From Acidobacteriota bacterium (lineage in GTDB: Bacteria > Acidobacteriota > Blastocatellia > Pyrinomonadales > Pyrinomonadaceae), in contig SXVE01000072.1 in NCBI GenBank assembly GCA_005790265.1, positions 1-7,286 on the forward strand: DNA of 7,286 nt. The letters run 5' to 3'. Position 1 is the stretch's first letter; every line of letters starts with the position of its first letter. A program made the position numbers and the translations under genes. Of the stretch, positions 1-6,771 are shown one piece after another. The notes under the pieces were generated by a model. It searched no databases, was not told where the DNA came from, and worked only from the letters and a program-made list of their open reading frames with translations.

Positions 1-324
1 CGCGAAAACGCCCGCAACGGCACAGCGGTCATTGATATAAATGCATTTGCTACGCCGTCAACGCTCACTTTGGGCAACGGCTCGCGCACTTATGACGATG
101 TGCGGCGAGATAATTACCGAAATTTTGATTTGTCGCTCGCTAAAATGTTTGGCTTTAACGAGAACAAACAAAAATTAGAGTTTCGAGTTGAGGCTCTGAA
201 CGTGTTGAATCTAGTGGTTTTCGGAACGCCGGGAAATAATATCAACGCGGCTAATTTCGGCATCGTCACCACGCAGGGAAATCGTCCGCGCATCGTGCAG
301 CTCGTCGGACGTTTCACGTTTTAA
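1..324 (+). CDS. TonB-dependent receptor, Oar-like, C-terminal fragment
   Basis: The frame is open from base 1 to a TAA at 322-324, giving about 107 residues of the C-terminal end of a larger protein whose start lies outside the window. The visible part reads as outer-membrane beta-barrel strands: a stretch with YRNFDLSLAKMFGF, then LEFRVEALNVLNLVVFGTP, an asparagine-rich turn and NFGIVTT, ending in the strand VQLVGRFTF. The EALNVLN..FGTP then FG.I pattern and a terminal phenylalanine are typical of the last strands of large carboxypeptidase-regulatory/TonB-dependent (Oar-like) receptors that are abundant in Acidobacteriota; the terminal aromatic residue is the usual signal for barrel insertion. 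The protein would act in the outer membrane, taking up large substrates or serving as an adhesin-like porin. The substrate cannot be told from this fragment. A hairpin with a T run follows the stop, so it probably ends its own transcript. Confidence 0.8.
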   Translation, partial: RENARNGTAVIDINAFATPSTLTLGNGSRTYDDVRRDNYRNFDLSLAKMFGFNENKQKLEFRVEALNVLNLVVFGTPGNNINAANFGIVTTQGNRPRIVQLVGRFTF

Positions 325-344
325 CATTGGGGCGCGGAAAATGG

Positions 345-385
345 AGAGACGCGGTAAGGCAGAAATATATTGCCGCGTCTCTTTT
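345..385 (+). terminator. Probable Rho-independent terminator after the TonB receptor gene
   Basis: An inverted repeat pairs AGAGACGCGG (345-354) with CCGCGTCTCT (373-382), a 10-bp GC-rich stem with an 18-base loop, and runs into TTTT at 382-385. It begins 20 bases after the receptor stop. The T run is short and broken by A at 386, so termination may be partial. The hairpin separates the receptor from the downstream permease group. Confidence 0.6.
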
Positions 386-426
386 ATAGTTTCCGCGTCA
401 CCGCGTTTTTTATCGGCGCGACTTTT

Positions 427-1725
427 ATGATTTTTTTCGGTCTGCTCGTCATTTTTATTGTTTTCGCCGCGCTGATGTTTATGCGGAAAGTTCCGGCATT
501 GATCGCGCTTCCGGCGATGGCGATTTTGATTGCGGCGCTTGCGCGGCTGCCGTTTATTGATGTTTTGAACAACATTATCGCCGCCGGTTCGACGAAGCTT
601 GCCGCCGTTTACGTCGCGGTTTTTGCGGGCGCGATGATGGGACGCGTGATGATTCAGACGGGAATCGCCGAAGAAATCATCAAACGCGCGGCGGAATTCG
701 GCGGCGAACGTCCGATGATCGTCGCGTTCGGCTTGATGCTCGTCACGGCGATTTTATTCACGACTTTGCAGGGCTTGGGCGCGATTATTACGGTCGGCTC
801 GCTGGTTTTGCCGATTATGATGAGCATCGGCATTCCGCGCAAATTAGCCGGAACGCTTTTTCTGCTCGCGTTCGGGACGGGATTTATCTTTAACCCGATT
901 CTTTTCACGCTTTACCGCCAGCTTTTGGGATTAAAAGACGCCGATCTGCTGCCCGCCGAGATTTCCAGTTTCGCGTTTTTGCTCGTCGGTTTAATGATTG
1001 TGACGGTCGTCGTTTATTCCGTTATTGCAGCGAAACGAACGGGCGAAGTTTTATTTATGACCGCTGTTTCAAAAGACGAACTGCTGACGCGCCAAACCGA
1101 AAAACGCGTGCCGACCATCGCGCTTTTGACGCCGTTCGTGCCGCTCGTTTTGTTTTTCGGTTTTAACTATTTCGGCATCAAACTGGATTTTATCGCCGCC
1201 TTTATTATCGGCTCGCTGTTCGCGGTTTTGACGACGCAGCCGAAACTTTCGATTAAAACTCTGACCGCTTCGGCAATCAAAGGAATCGAAGACGGCGCGC
1301 CCGCCGCGATTTTGATGATGGGCATCGGAATGCTGCTCAACGCGCTCAATCTGCCCGTTATCAAAGGCGCGCTCGAGCCGCTGATTCAATCGCTGCCGTT
1401 CGCCTCGCCCGTTTTCTACATTTTGTTTTTCGGGCTGCTGTCGCCGCTTGCGCTTTATCGCGGACCGCTCAATGTTTTCGGCATCGGCATCGGACTTTTT
1501 ACGATTATGTTCGGCGCGGGCGTGCTGCCGGCAATCGCTTTGCTCGCCGCCATAATGTGCGTCGTGCAGGTGCAGAACGTGTGCGATCCGACGAACACGC
1601 ACAACGTCTGGATCGCCAATTTCGTCGGCATTCGCGTCGAAGAATTAACCAAAGAAACGATTCTCGCGATGGTCGCCGTTTGTCTTTTGGGATTGATGGC
1701 GAGCGCGTTTTTATTTTTGCGGTGA
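427..1725 (+). CDS. Putative ion-transporter-superfamily permease (GntP/CitMHS-like)
   Basis: The product has 432 residues and is strongly hydrophobic, with roughly 11-12 predicted membrane segments. The first is at residues 1-18 (FFGLLVIFIVFAALMF), and a polar, probably cytoplasmic loop lies near residues 203-228 (AAKRTG ... SKDELLTRQTEKR). Glycine/proline-rich re-entrant stretches occur in both halves (LQGLGAIITVGSLVLPIMM in the first; DGAPAAILMMGIGMLLNALN and CDPTNTHNVWIANFVGI in the second), as expected for the two inverted halves of ion-transporter (IT) superfamily carriers, which move organic acids or gluconate with H+ or Na+. Its length fits that group. I chose ATG 427 because the in-frame upstream TTG at 370 lies inside the terminator hairpin and would add a non-hydrophobic lead. 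No clear Shine-Dalgarno sequence precedes ATG 427. The substrate is unknown; a hydantoinase/oxoprolinase gene downstream suggests a small carboxylate or cyclic amide, but this is only context. A different carrier family remains possible. Confidence 0.65.
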   Translation: MIFFGLLVIFIVFAALMFMRKVPALIALPAMAILIAALARLPFIDVLNNIIAAGSTKLAAVYVAVFAGAMMGRVMIQTGIAEEIIKRAAEFGGERPMIVAFGLMLVTAILFTTLQGLGAIITVGSLVLPIMMSIGIPRKLAGTLFLLAFGTGFIFNPILFTLYRQLLGLKDADLLPAEISSFAFLLVGLMIVTVVVYSVIAAKRTGEVLFMTAVSKDELLTRQTEKRVPTIALLTPFVPLVLFFGFNYFGIKLDFIAAFIIGSLFAVLTTQPKLSIKTLTASAIKGIEDGAPAAILMMGIGMLLNALNLPVIKGALEPLIQSLPFASPVFYILFFGLLSPLALYRGPLNVFGIGIGLFTIMFGAGVLPAIALLAAIMCVVQVQNVCDPTNTHNVWIANFVGIRVEELTKETILAMVAVCLLGLMASAFLFLR

Positions 1726-1760
1726 GAATTTTGGAAAGATATTTTTCTCGAAATAAATTT

Positions 1761-2903
1761 ATGCTGAAAAAAATTACATTGAGTTTCGCCATTTTATTTG
1801 TCGCCGCGTTTTCGGTCGCGGCGCAGAATCAGCCGCAGCAAATCGTCGCCGCCAATAATCTGACTTTCAAGATTGCAGGCAAAGATCGGCAGCGCAACAA
1901 CGAAGAAATCGTCATTTATTCGCCGGAATATTACAAAAAAAATCCGTCGTCGAAAAACGGCATTGACGTTTTAGTCGTTGACGACAAAGTGACAATTATC
2001 AATGACCGCGCGGGCGCCGTTTATCTGCAAAACAAGCCGGATCCGGGCGCGATTGCGGTCGAGAAAAAAGGCTACGTTTTGAGTGCGCAGGGCGAAGCGC
2101 GCAAATGGATTCTGGCGAATCTGAAAGTCGGCGATACGATTGCGGTTAAAGCGTTTGACCCGAACGCCGAAGTTCCGCCCGCCGCTTCGATTCCTTGTTT
2201 TGCGGGCGCGTATTACCGCAAAGCCGTTTCGAGTTTTGACGTGTGGACGGGCATCGCCGGTTTCGTCAAACTCGGCACGCCGACGGTTGACGAAAATCGG
2301 CTCGGCGCGGAAACCAAACAGCCGCTCGATAATTTTTCGGTTTATATGGGCGGCAACGCGGGCGGAAAATCCGAAGTTGACGCCGGGCTGACGTGGGAAT
2401 TTACGCTCGATAAAGACGGCAAACGCTCGGCGCGGCGCAATGCTTTTCGCCCGTTCTGGCGCACGAAAACGTGGAACAGCGCGCCCGACGAAAAACAATT
2501 TTATTTTTATCCGGGCGAAACCGTTCAGATGGCGGTTTTGGTCGCCGGACCGAATAAATTGCGTCTGGTGATTTCTGACGGCAAATCGAAAACTTTTCAG
2601 ACGGATTTTGACGCCGAAGGCTTTTCGCCGGGAATTCCGCGCCAGTTCAAACGCGTCAACGCGATTGACCAGGTGGCGAATGAAGGCAAACCGGCGAAAC
2701 CGACCGAAGCGAAAGTGACGGGCGCGGAATGGCTTTCGACCGTTTTGCTGCGCGGCGCGGGCGCAGACGCGAAACAAATTCCGATGGCGGCGGAAAAATT
2801 CACCGATATGCGCTGTCCGAACGTCAACAACATCGTCGTCACAACGACCGACAAAGCGAAGGGCGGCGAGAAAATTGATATTTACGGCGCGCCGAAAAAT
2901 TAG
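1761..2903 (+). CDS. Exported protein with phosphodiester-glycosidase-like N-terminal segment, function unknown
   Basis: The product has 380 residues. Residues 1-21 form a classical Sec signal peptide: a KK start, a hydrophobic core (LSFAILFVAAFSV) and an Ala-Ala site before Gln22. ATG 1761 is chosen for this signal peptide; upstream in-frame codons overlap the permease gene. Residues about 33-130 contain RNNEEIVIYSPEYY, then IDVLVVDDKVTIIND, then KKGYVLSAQGEARKWI followed by LKVGDTIAV. From memory, this order resembles the segment before the catalytic domain in secreted phosphodiester-glycosidase (NAGPA-like) proteins and some secreted glycoside hydrolases. Residues about 155-377 look like one beta-rich domain (VYMGGNAGGKSEVDAGLTWEF, PFWR, FYFYPGETVQMAV, FKRVNAIDQ.ANEGKP) with a jelly-roll or lectin flavour; I am weakly reminded of Bacillus YrpD. 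I see no catalytic motif I can name. It lies 35 bases after the permease stop, so co-transcription is likely. It probably acts in the periplasm or outside the cell, perhaps binding glycan. Confidence 0.6.
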   Translation: MLKKITLSFAILFVAAFSVAAQNQPQQIVAANNLTFKIAGKDRQRNNEEIVIYSPEYYKKNPSSKNGIDVLVVDDKVTIINDRAGAVYLQNKPDPGAIAVEKKGYVLSAQGEARKWILANLKVGDTIAVKAFDPNAEVPPAASIPCFAGAYYRKAVSSFDVWTGIAGFVKLGTPTVDENRLGAETKQPLDNFSVYMGGNAGGKSEVDAGLTWEFTLDKDGKRSARRNAFRPFWRTKTWNSAPDEKQFYFYPGETVQMAVLVAGPNKLRLVISDGKSKTFQTDFDAEGFSPGIPRQFKRVNAIDQVANEGKPAKPTEAKVTGAEWLSTVLLRGAGADAKQIPMAAEKFTDMRCPNVNNIVVTTTDKAKGGEKIDIYGAPKN

Positions 2904-2911
2904 GAAAATTG

Positions 2912-3006
2912 AAACATATAGGGACATAGAAAACATAGAAAAAGGTTTAAGTTAGCTTTATAAGCAGCTTTGGAAAAATCTCTGCGTCCTATGTTTCTAT
3001 GTGTTT
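2912..3006. repeat. Intergenic inverted repeat A (CATAGAAA units)
   Basis: The gap between the exported protein gene and the first nagZ gene is almost wholly an imperfect palindrome. The inner arms are 2924-2938 (ACATAGAAAACATAG) and 2989-3002 (CTATGTTTCTATGT), complementary except for one extra A; looser similarity extends outward to 2912 and 3006. The left arm consists of about three near-tandem units of 9-10 bases of the type ACATAGAAA. About 50 bases lie between the arms. The right arm ends some 15 bases before the ATG of the first nagZ gene, so in RNA the hairpin would sit next to the ribosome binding region. It could also act as a weak terminator for the upstream gene, although no T run follows. 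Confidence 0.7.
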
Positions 3007-3021
3007 AAAGGTTTTGAGTTT

Positions 3022-4794
3022 ATGAAAAAGTTAGCACTGATATTGATTTTCGCCATTCTTTTCAGCCCGCAAACGTTTCGCGCGCAAACGAAAAAAGTCG
3101 TGAGCGAAAAGATTTGGGTCGAAAACATTTTGAAATCGCTGACTTTGCGCGAGAAAATCGGGCAGATGATGGTGACGGGCGTTTTGGGCGATTATAAAAA
3201 CGTGGACGGCGACAAATTTGCGGAAGTCCGTAAGCAAATTCTCGAAAATAAAGTCGGCGGTTTCGTTTTTTATCGCGGCGACGCGCTCGAACTCGCCGCG
3301 TTGACCAATGAAATGCAGCGCATCGCGAAAGTCCCGCTGCTGCTCGCTGCCGATTTCGAGCGCGGTCTGCCGATGCAGATTCGCAGCGGCACGAGTTTCA
3401 CGCACAATATGGGCATCGCGGCGGCGGGAAATCCGCTCGATTCGTATCGCAAAGGACAAATTATCGCCGAGGAAATGAAAGCAATCGGCATCAACTGGCT
3501 CTACGGTCCGGTTTCCGATGTCTTGAACAATCCAGCGAATTCGATGGTCAACGTGCGCAGTTACGGCGAAAATTCCGAAACGGTTTCCAAATACGTCGCT
3601 GAAGAAGTGCGCGGGCTGCGCGACGGCGGAGTTTTGTCAACGGCGAAACATTTTCCCGGTCACGGCGACACGCCGATTGATTCGCACATTAACACGCCGA
3701 CGATTAACATCAGCCGCGAGCGTTTTGAAACGGTTGAGCTTGCGCCGTTTCGCGCCGCGATTGCCGCCGGACTCGATTCGTTTATGACGGCGCACATCGC
3801 CTTGCCGAACGTGACGGGCGACAATGTTCCCGCGTCGCTTTCGCCGCAGATAAATCAAGATTTGGTGCGCAAACAGCTCAAATTCGACGGCATCATCACG
3901 ACTGATTCGCTCGGAATGGGCGCGATTACGAAAAATTATTCGCCGACGGAAAGCTCGGTGCTGGCGATCAAAGCGGGCGCGGACATCGCGCTCTTGCCGC
4001 CGAATCCGAAAACGGCGATTGATGCGGTGGAAAAAGCCGTTTTGAGCGGCGAAATTCCCGTCAAACAAATTGACGATTCGGTGCGGCGCATCTTAAAAGC
4101 AAAATATCGCGTCGGTCTGGTAAATGCGAAATCGGTTGATTTGGCGAACGTTAATCGCGTCGTCGAAAAACAGGCGAACGTGAAATTCGCCAACGATTTA
4201 GCCGAACGTTCGATGACGCTTTTCCGCAACGAAAATAACATTTTGCCGCTCGGCGCAAAACGCGTGGCGAAAACGATGTTCGTCATCGTCGCGGGCGACG
4301 ACGATTTCGATCAGGGAATGATTTTCAAAGCGGCAATCGAACAACGCGCGAAAAATTCTAAAGTCGTTCGCGTGGACAAACGTACGACAAAAGACGAATA
4401 CGAACAGATTTTGACGGATGCGAAACGCGCTGAAACCGTCGTCATCGCGCCGTTTGTCAAACGCGCCGCGCTCAAAGGAACCATCGCGCTGCCCGACGCG
4501 GAAGCCGAATTTATTCAAAAAGCGATTTCCGCCAATAAACGCACGGCAATCGTCGCGTTCGGCTCGCCGTATCAAATCCAACAATTTCCCGCCGCACGCA
4601 CATATTTAGCGGCGTGGGCGGTCGAAGACGTCGCGCAAACTGCCGCCGCGCGCGCGATTTTCGGTGAAACTTCGATTACCGGACGCTCGCCGGTCGCGCT
4701 GCCGAATTTTTTTAAAATCGGTGACGGTTTACAAATTGACGCGACCAAATTCCGCGAAAAAGACGCGAAGGAAGCGACGGAGATTTTTAATTGA
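3022..4794 (+). CDS. nagZ: Exported beta-N-acetylhexosaminidase, glycoside hydrolase family 3 (NagZ type), copy 1
   Basis: This 590-residue enzyme should release terminal beta-linked N-acetylglucosamine from peptidoglycan fragments, producing anhydro- or MurNAc-peptides. Residues 1-21 are a signal peptide (MKKLALILIFAILF ... FRA before Gln22), so it works outside the cytoplasm, unlike the cytosolic enterobacterial NagZ. The TIM-barrel domain covers about 40-375. It has LTLREKIGQM (40-49), the sugar-binding acid in AADFERG (D111), NVRSYGE (R179), the family signature KHFPGHGDTPIDSH (209-222) with the Asp220-His222 acid/base dyad, and the nucleophile Asp295 in ITTDSLGMGAI. A family 3 C-terminal domain follows from about 390 (MTLFRNENNILPL to the end), as in the two-domain Bacillus-type NagZ; no beta-lactamase domain is fused. 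ATG 3022 is preferred over the in-frame GTG at 3001 because the GTG lies in the repeat arm and ATG 3022 starts the signal peptide; AAAGG at 3007-3011 is a possible ribosome binding site. A paralogue follows directly. Confidence 0.9.
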   Translation: MKKLALILIFAILFSPQTFRAQTKKVVSEKIWVENILKSLTLREKIGQMMVTGVLGDYKNVDGDKFAEVRKQILENKVGGFVFYRGDALELAALTNEMQRIAKVPLLLAADFERGLPMQIRSGTSFTHNMGIAAAGNPLDSYRKGQIIAEEMKAIGINWLYGPVSDVLNNPANSMVNVRSYGENSETVSKYVAEEVRGLRDGGVLSTAKHFPGHGDTPIDSHINTPTINISRERFETVELAPFRAAIAAGLDSFMTAHIALPNVTGDNVPASLSPQINQDLVRKQLKFDGIITTDSLGMGAITKNYSPTESSVLAIKAGADIALLPPNPKTAIDAVEKAVLSGEIPVKQIDDSVRRILKAKYRVGLVNAKSVDLANVNRVVEKQANVKFANDLAERSMTLFRNENNILPLGAKRVAKTMFVIVAGDDDFDQGMIFKAAIEQRAKNSKVVRVDKRTTKDEYEQILTDAKRAETVVIAPFVKRAALKGTIALPDAEAEFIQKAISANKRTAIVAFGSPYQIQQFPAARTYLAAWAVEDVAQTAAARAIFGETSITGRSPVALPNFFKIGDGLQIDATKFREKDAKEATEIFN

Positions 4795-4805
4795 TTAGGT
4801 TATTT

Positions 4806-4890
4806 AACCGCAGATGAACGCGGATTCACGCAGATTTAACAAAACGAAAATAATTGATTTTATCTGCGTTTATCTGCCAAATCTGCGGTT
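4806..4890. repeat. Intergenic inverted repeat B (CGCAGATNAA units)
   Basis: The left arm is 4806-4836, beginning AACCGCAGATGAACG and ending CACGCAGAT; the right arm is 4862-4890, beginning ATCTGCGTTTATCTGC and ending ATCTGCGGTT. Read on the opposite strand, the right arm matches the left with a few mismatches and a one-base length difference. Each arm holds three units of 9-11 bases of the type CGCAGATNAA. About 25 AT-rich bases separate the arms. The element starts 11 bases after the first nagZ stop and ends 29 bases before the second nagZ start. I see no convincing target-site duplication. It is the same family as repeat C. Confidence 0.85.
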
Positions 4891-4919
4891 TCAAACTCTT
4901 TCGGTTTCATCATTTATTT

Positions 4920-6644
4920 ATGAAGAAGTTTTTCAGTTTACTCACGCTTTTCGTCATCGTCAGTCAATCAATCACGTTGGCGCAAACGAAAAAAGCGAGC
5001 GCGAATCAGTCGCGGCAAATCGAGCAGATTATCAGGAAGATGACTTTGCGCGAGAAAATCGGGCAGATGATCGTGATGCCGCTCAACGGCGAATTCGGCA
5101 ACGTCAACAGCCAGAAATTTAAGGAAATGCGTCGTCAAATCGTGGATTTGCACGTCGGCGGCTTTACGCTTTTTCGCGGCGAAGCCAATTCCATCGCGGT
5201 TTTGACAAACGAAGCGCAGAAACTAGCGAAAATTCCGCTGACGTTTTCCGCCGATTACGAGCGCGGACTGCGGATGCAGCTCCGAACCGGAACGCCGTTT
5301 ACGACGAATATGGGCGTCGCCGCGGCGGGCGATGTTCAGGCGGCTTATAATCAGGGCAAAATTATCTGCGAGGAAATGCGCGCGATTGGCGCGAATTGGC
5401 TGTTCGCGCCGGTCGCCGATGTCAATAATAATCCTGATAATCCGGTGATTAATATCCGCAGTTTCGGCGCTGATCCGCAACGCGTCGGCGAATTCGTCGC
5501 GGCGGAAACGCGCGGCGTGCGCGACGGCAATTGTCTCGCCACGCTCAAACATTTTCCCGGTCACGGCAATACGGCGACCGATTCGCACATCGGGCTTTCG
5601 ACGATTTCGGGAACACGCGCCGATCTGAACGCGACCGAAATCGTGCCGTTCAAAACCGCGATTGACGGCGGCGTCGAATCGGTAATGACGGCGCATCTCG
5701 CCGTTCCGAACGTGACGAATGACAATTTACCTTCGACGCTGAATCCGAAAATTTTGAACGATATTCTGCGCAAAGAGTTAAAGTTCAAAGGCATTATTTC
5801 GACCGATTCGATGGAAATGGGCGCGATCACCAAAGCGTATCCGAACGGCGCGAGCGCGGTGATGGCGATCAAAGCCGGCGTTGATGTCGTGCTGTTTCCG
5901 CCTGACGTTGATGCGGCGATTGTGGCGATTGAAACGGCGGTCAAACAAGGCGAAATTACCGAAGAAAGATTGAACGAATCAATCAGAAGATTATTAAACG
6001 CAAAATATAAAATCGGACTTTTCCGCAACCGTTTCGTTGATTTAACCGCCGCAACTTTGATGGTCGAAAAACCGGAAAACGTCGCTGAAGCCAATCGCGT
6101 CGCGGAAAAATCAATCACGCTTTTGCGCAACGAAAACAATTTTCTGCCGATCAGCAAAGAAGCGGCGCGCAAAACTTTGTTCGTCATTATCGCCGCGGAC
6201 GACGATCCGATTGAAGGCGCGACTTTTTCGAGCGAAATCATCAAACGCCAGCCGAACGCGAAAATTGCCAAACTCGATTTCCGCTCAAACGCCGACGATT
6301 ACGCCAAAGTTTTGGCTGACGCGAAGAATTACGATTCGATTATTCTCGCGCCGTTCGTCAAACGCGCGGCGGCAAAAGGCACGGTCGCACTGCCCGAAAC
6401 GCAGGTCGCATTCGTCAAAAAAATGCTCGATTTCGACCGCAAAAAAGTCGCCGTCGTCGCGTTCGGCAATCCGTATATGATTCGCCAGTTTCCCGAGGCG
6501 AAAACTTACGCGGTAACTTACGCCATCGAAGAAGTCGCGCAAACCGCCGCCGCGCGCGTGATGTTCGGCGAAGTGCCATTTGCGGGAAAACTGCCGGTCA
6601 ATATTCCCGATTTATTTCAAATTGGCGCGGGAATTGTGAAATAA
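4920..6644 (+). CDS. nagZ: Exported beta-N-acetylhexosaminidase, glycoside hydrolase family 3 (NagZ type), copy 2
   Basis: This 574-residue protein is a paralogue of the preceding gene along its whole length, including matching runs such as LTLREKIGQM/MTLREKIGQM and APFVKRAA.KG. Residues 1-21 (MKKFFSLLTLFVIVSQSITLA before Gln22) are a signal peptide, which fixes the start at ATG 4920; the upstream in-frame extension is repeat-derived and has no signal-like N terminus. No clear Shine-Dalgarno sequence precedes it. Catalytic features are intact: D112 in SADYERG, KHFPGHGNTATDSH at 210-223 with Asp221-His223, and the nucleophile Asp296 in ISTDSMEMGAI. The C-terminal family 3 domain begins near ITLLRNENNFLP and ends at the TAA at 6642-6644. 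The expected reaction is hydrolysis of beta-1,4-linked N-acetylglucosamine from muropeptides outside the cytoplasm. Differences from copy 1 in the loop around the His/Asp dyad (NTAT for DTPI) and after the ERG motif could change substrate preference, which is inference. Other beta-hexosaminides, such as chitin oligomers, are possible substrates. Confidence 0.9.
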   Translation: MKKFFSLLTLFVIVSQSITLAQTKKASANQSRQIEQIIRKMTLREKIGQMIVMPLNGEFGNVNSQKFKEMRRQIVDLHVGGFTLFRGEANSIAVLTNEAQKLAKIPLTFSADYERGLRMQLRTGTPFTTNMGVAAAGDVQAAYNQGKIICEEMRAIGANWLFAPVADVNNNPDNPVINIRSFGADPQRVGEFVAAETRGVRDGNCLATLKHFPGHGNTATDSHIGLSTISGTRADLNATEIVPFKTAIDGGVESVMTAHLAVPNVTNDNLPSTLNPKILNDILRKELKFKGIISTDSMEMGAITKAYPNGASAVMAIKAGVDVVLFPPDVDAAIVAIETAVKQGEITEERLNESIRRLLNAKYKIGLFRNRFVDLTAATLMVEKPENVAEANRVAEKSITLLRNENNFLPISKEAARKTLFVIIAADDDPIEGATFSSEIIKRQPNAKIAKLDFRSNADDYAKVLADAKNYDSIILAPFVKRAAAKGTVALPETQVAFVKKMLDFDRKKVAVVAFGNPYMIRQFPEAKTYAVTYAIEEVAQTAAARVMFGEVPFAGKLPVNIPDLFQIGAGIVK

Positions 6645-6648
6645 ATCT

Positions 6649-6763
6649 AACCGCAGATTTTACGGATGAATGCAGATAAAGATGGATAAACATCGCAAAA
6701 GACTTGAACGCAGTTTGAATTAAACTTTAAAAAATCTGCGTTTATCTGCGTTCATCTGCGGTT
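6649..6763. repeat. Intergenic inverted repeat C (CGCAGATNAA units)
   Basis: This is a second copy of the family of repeat B. The right arm, 6734-6763, is three clean units (ATCTGCGTTT, ATCTGCGTTC, ATCTGCGGTT). The left arm, 6649-6677, begins AACCGCAGAT and is degenerate in the middle (TTTACGGATGAATGCAGAT). The arms are about 56 bases apart, a longer centre than in B and without clear similarity to it. The element starts 4 bases after the second nagZ stop and its right arm ends only 8 bases before the hydantoinase-family ATG, so that gene's ribosome binding region is essentially repeat sequence. The hairpin may also limit read-through from nagZ. Confidence 0.85.
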
Positions 6764-6771
6764 AATGAAAA

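Noticed and set aside
370..426. TTG start for the permease
   Set aside because: It lies inside the terminator hairpin that follows the receptor gene; ATG 427 begins directly at the first membrane segment.
1557..1760. Upstream extension of the exported-protein gene overlapping the permease gene
   Set aside because: The extra 68 residues are arginine-rich, overlap the permease C terminus out of frame and would bury the signal peptide that begins at ATG 1761.
1971..2936. Long open frame of 321 codons on the minus strand across the exported-protein gene
   Set aside because: It is a mirror of a GC-rich coding frame: arginine- and phenylalanine-rich with no recognisable domain. The + strand frame has a signal peptide and sensible protein composition.
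3001..3021. GTG start for the first nagZ gene
   Set aside because: It is part of the right arm of repeat A and would add seven residues before a good signal peptide start at ATG 3022.
4814..5122. Small + strand frame across repeat B and the start of the second nagZ gene
   Set aside because: It is in a different frame from nagZ, its first part is repeat sequence and its later part is a highly charged shadow of the nagZ frame.
4806..6763. CRISPR array suggested by recurring CGCAGAT-type repeats
   Set aside because: Units are 9-11 bases, directly adjacent and arranged as inverted arms, with no regular unique spacers; whole genes lie between the copies.
6765..6771. Alternative ATG at 6765 just before the hydantoinase-family start
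   Set aside because: It is in another frame and meets a TGA within about 22 codons; only ATG 6772 leads into the conserved domain.
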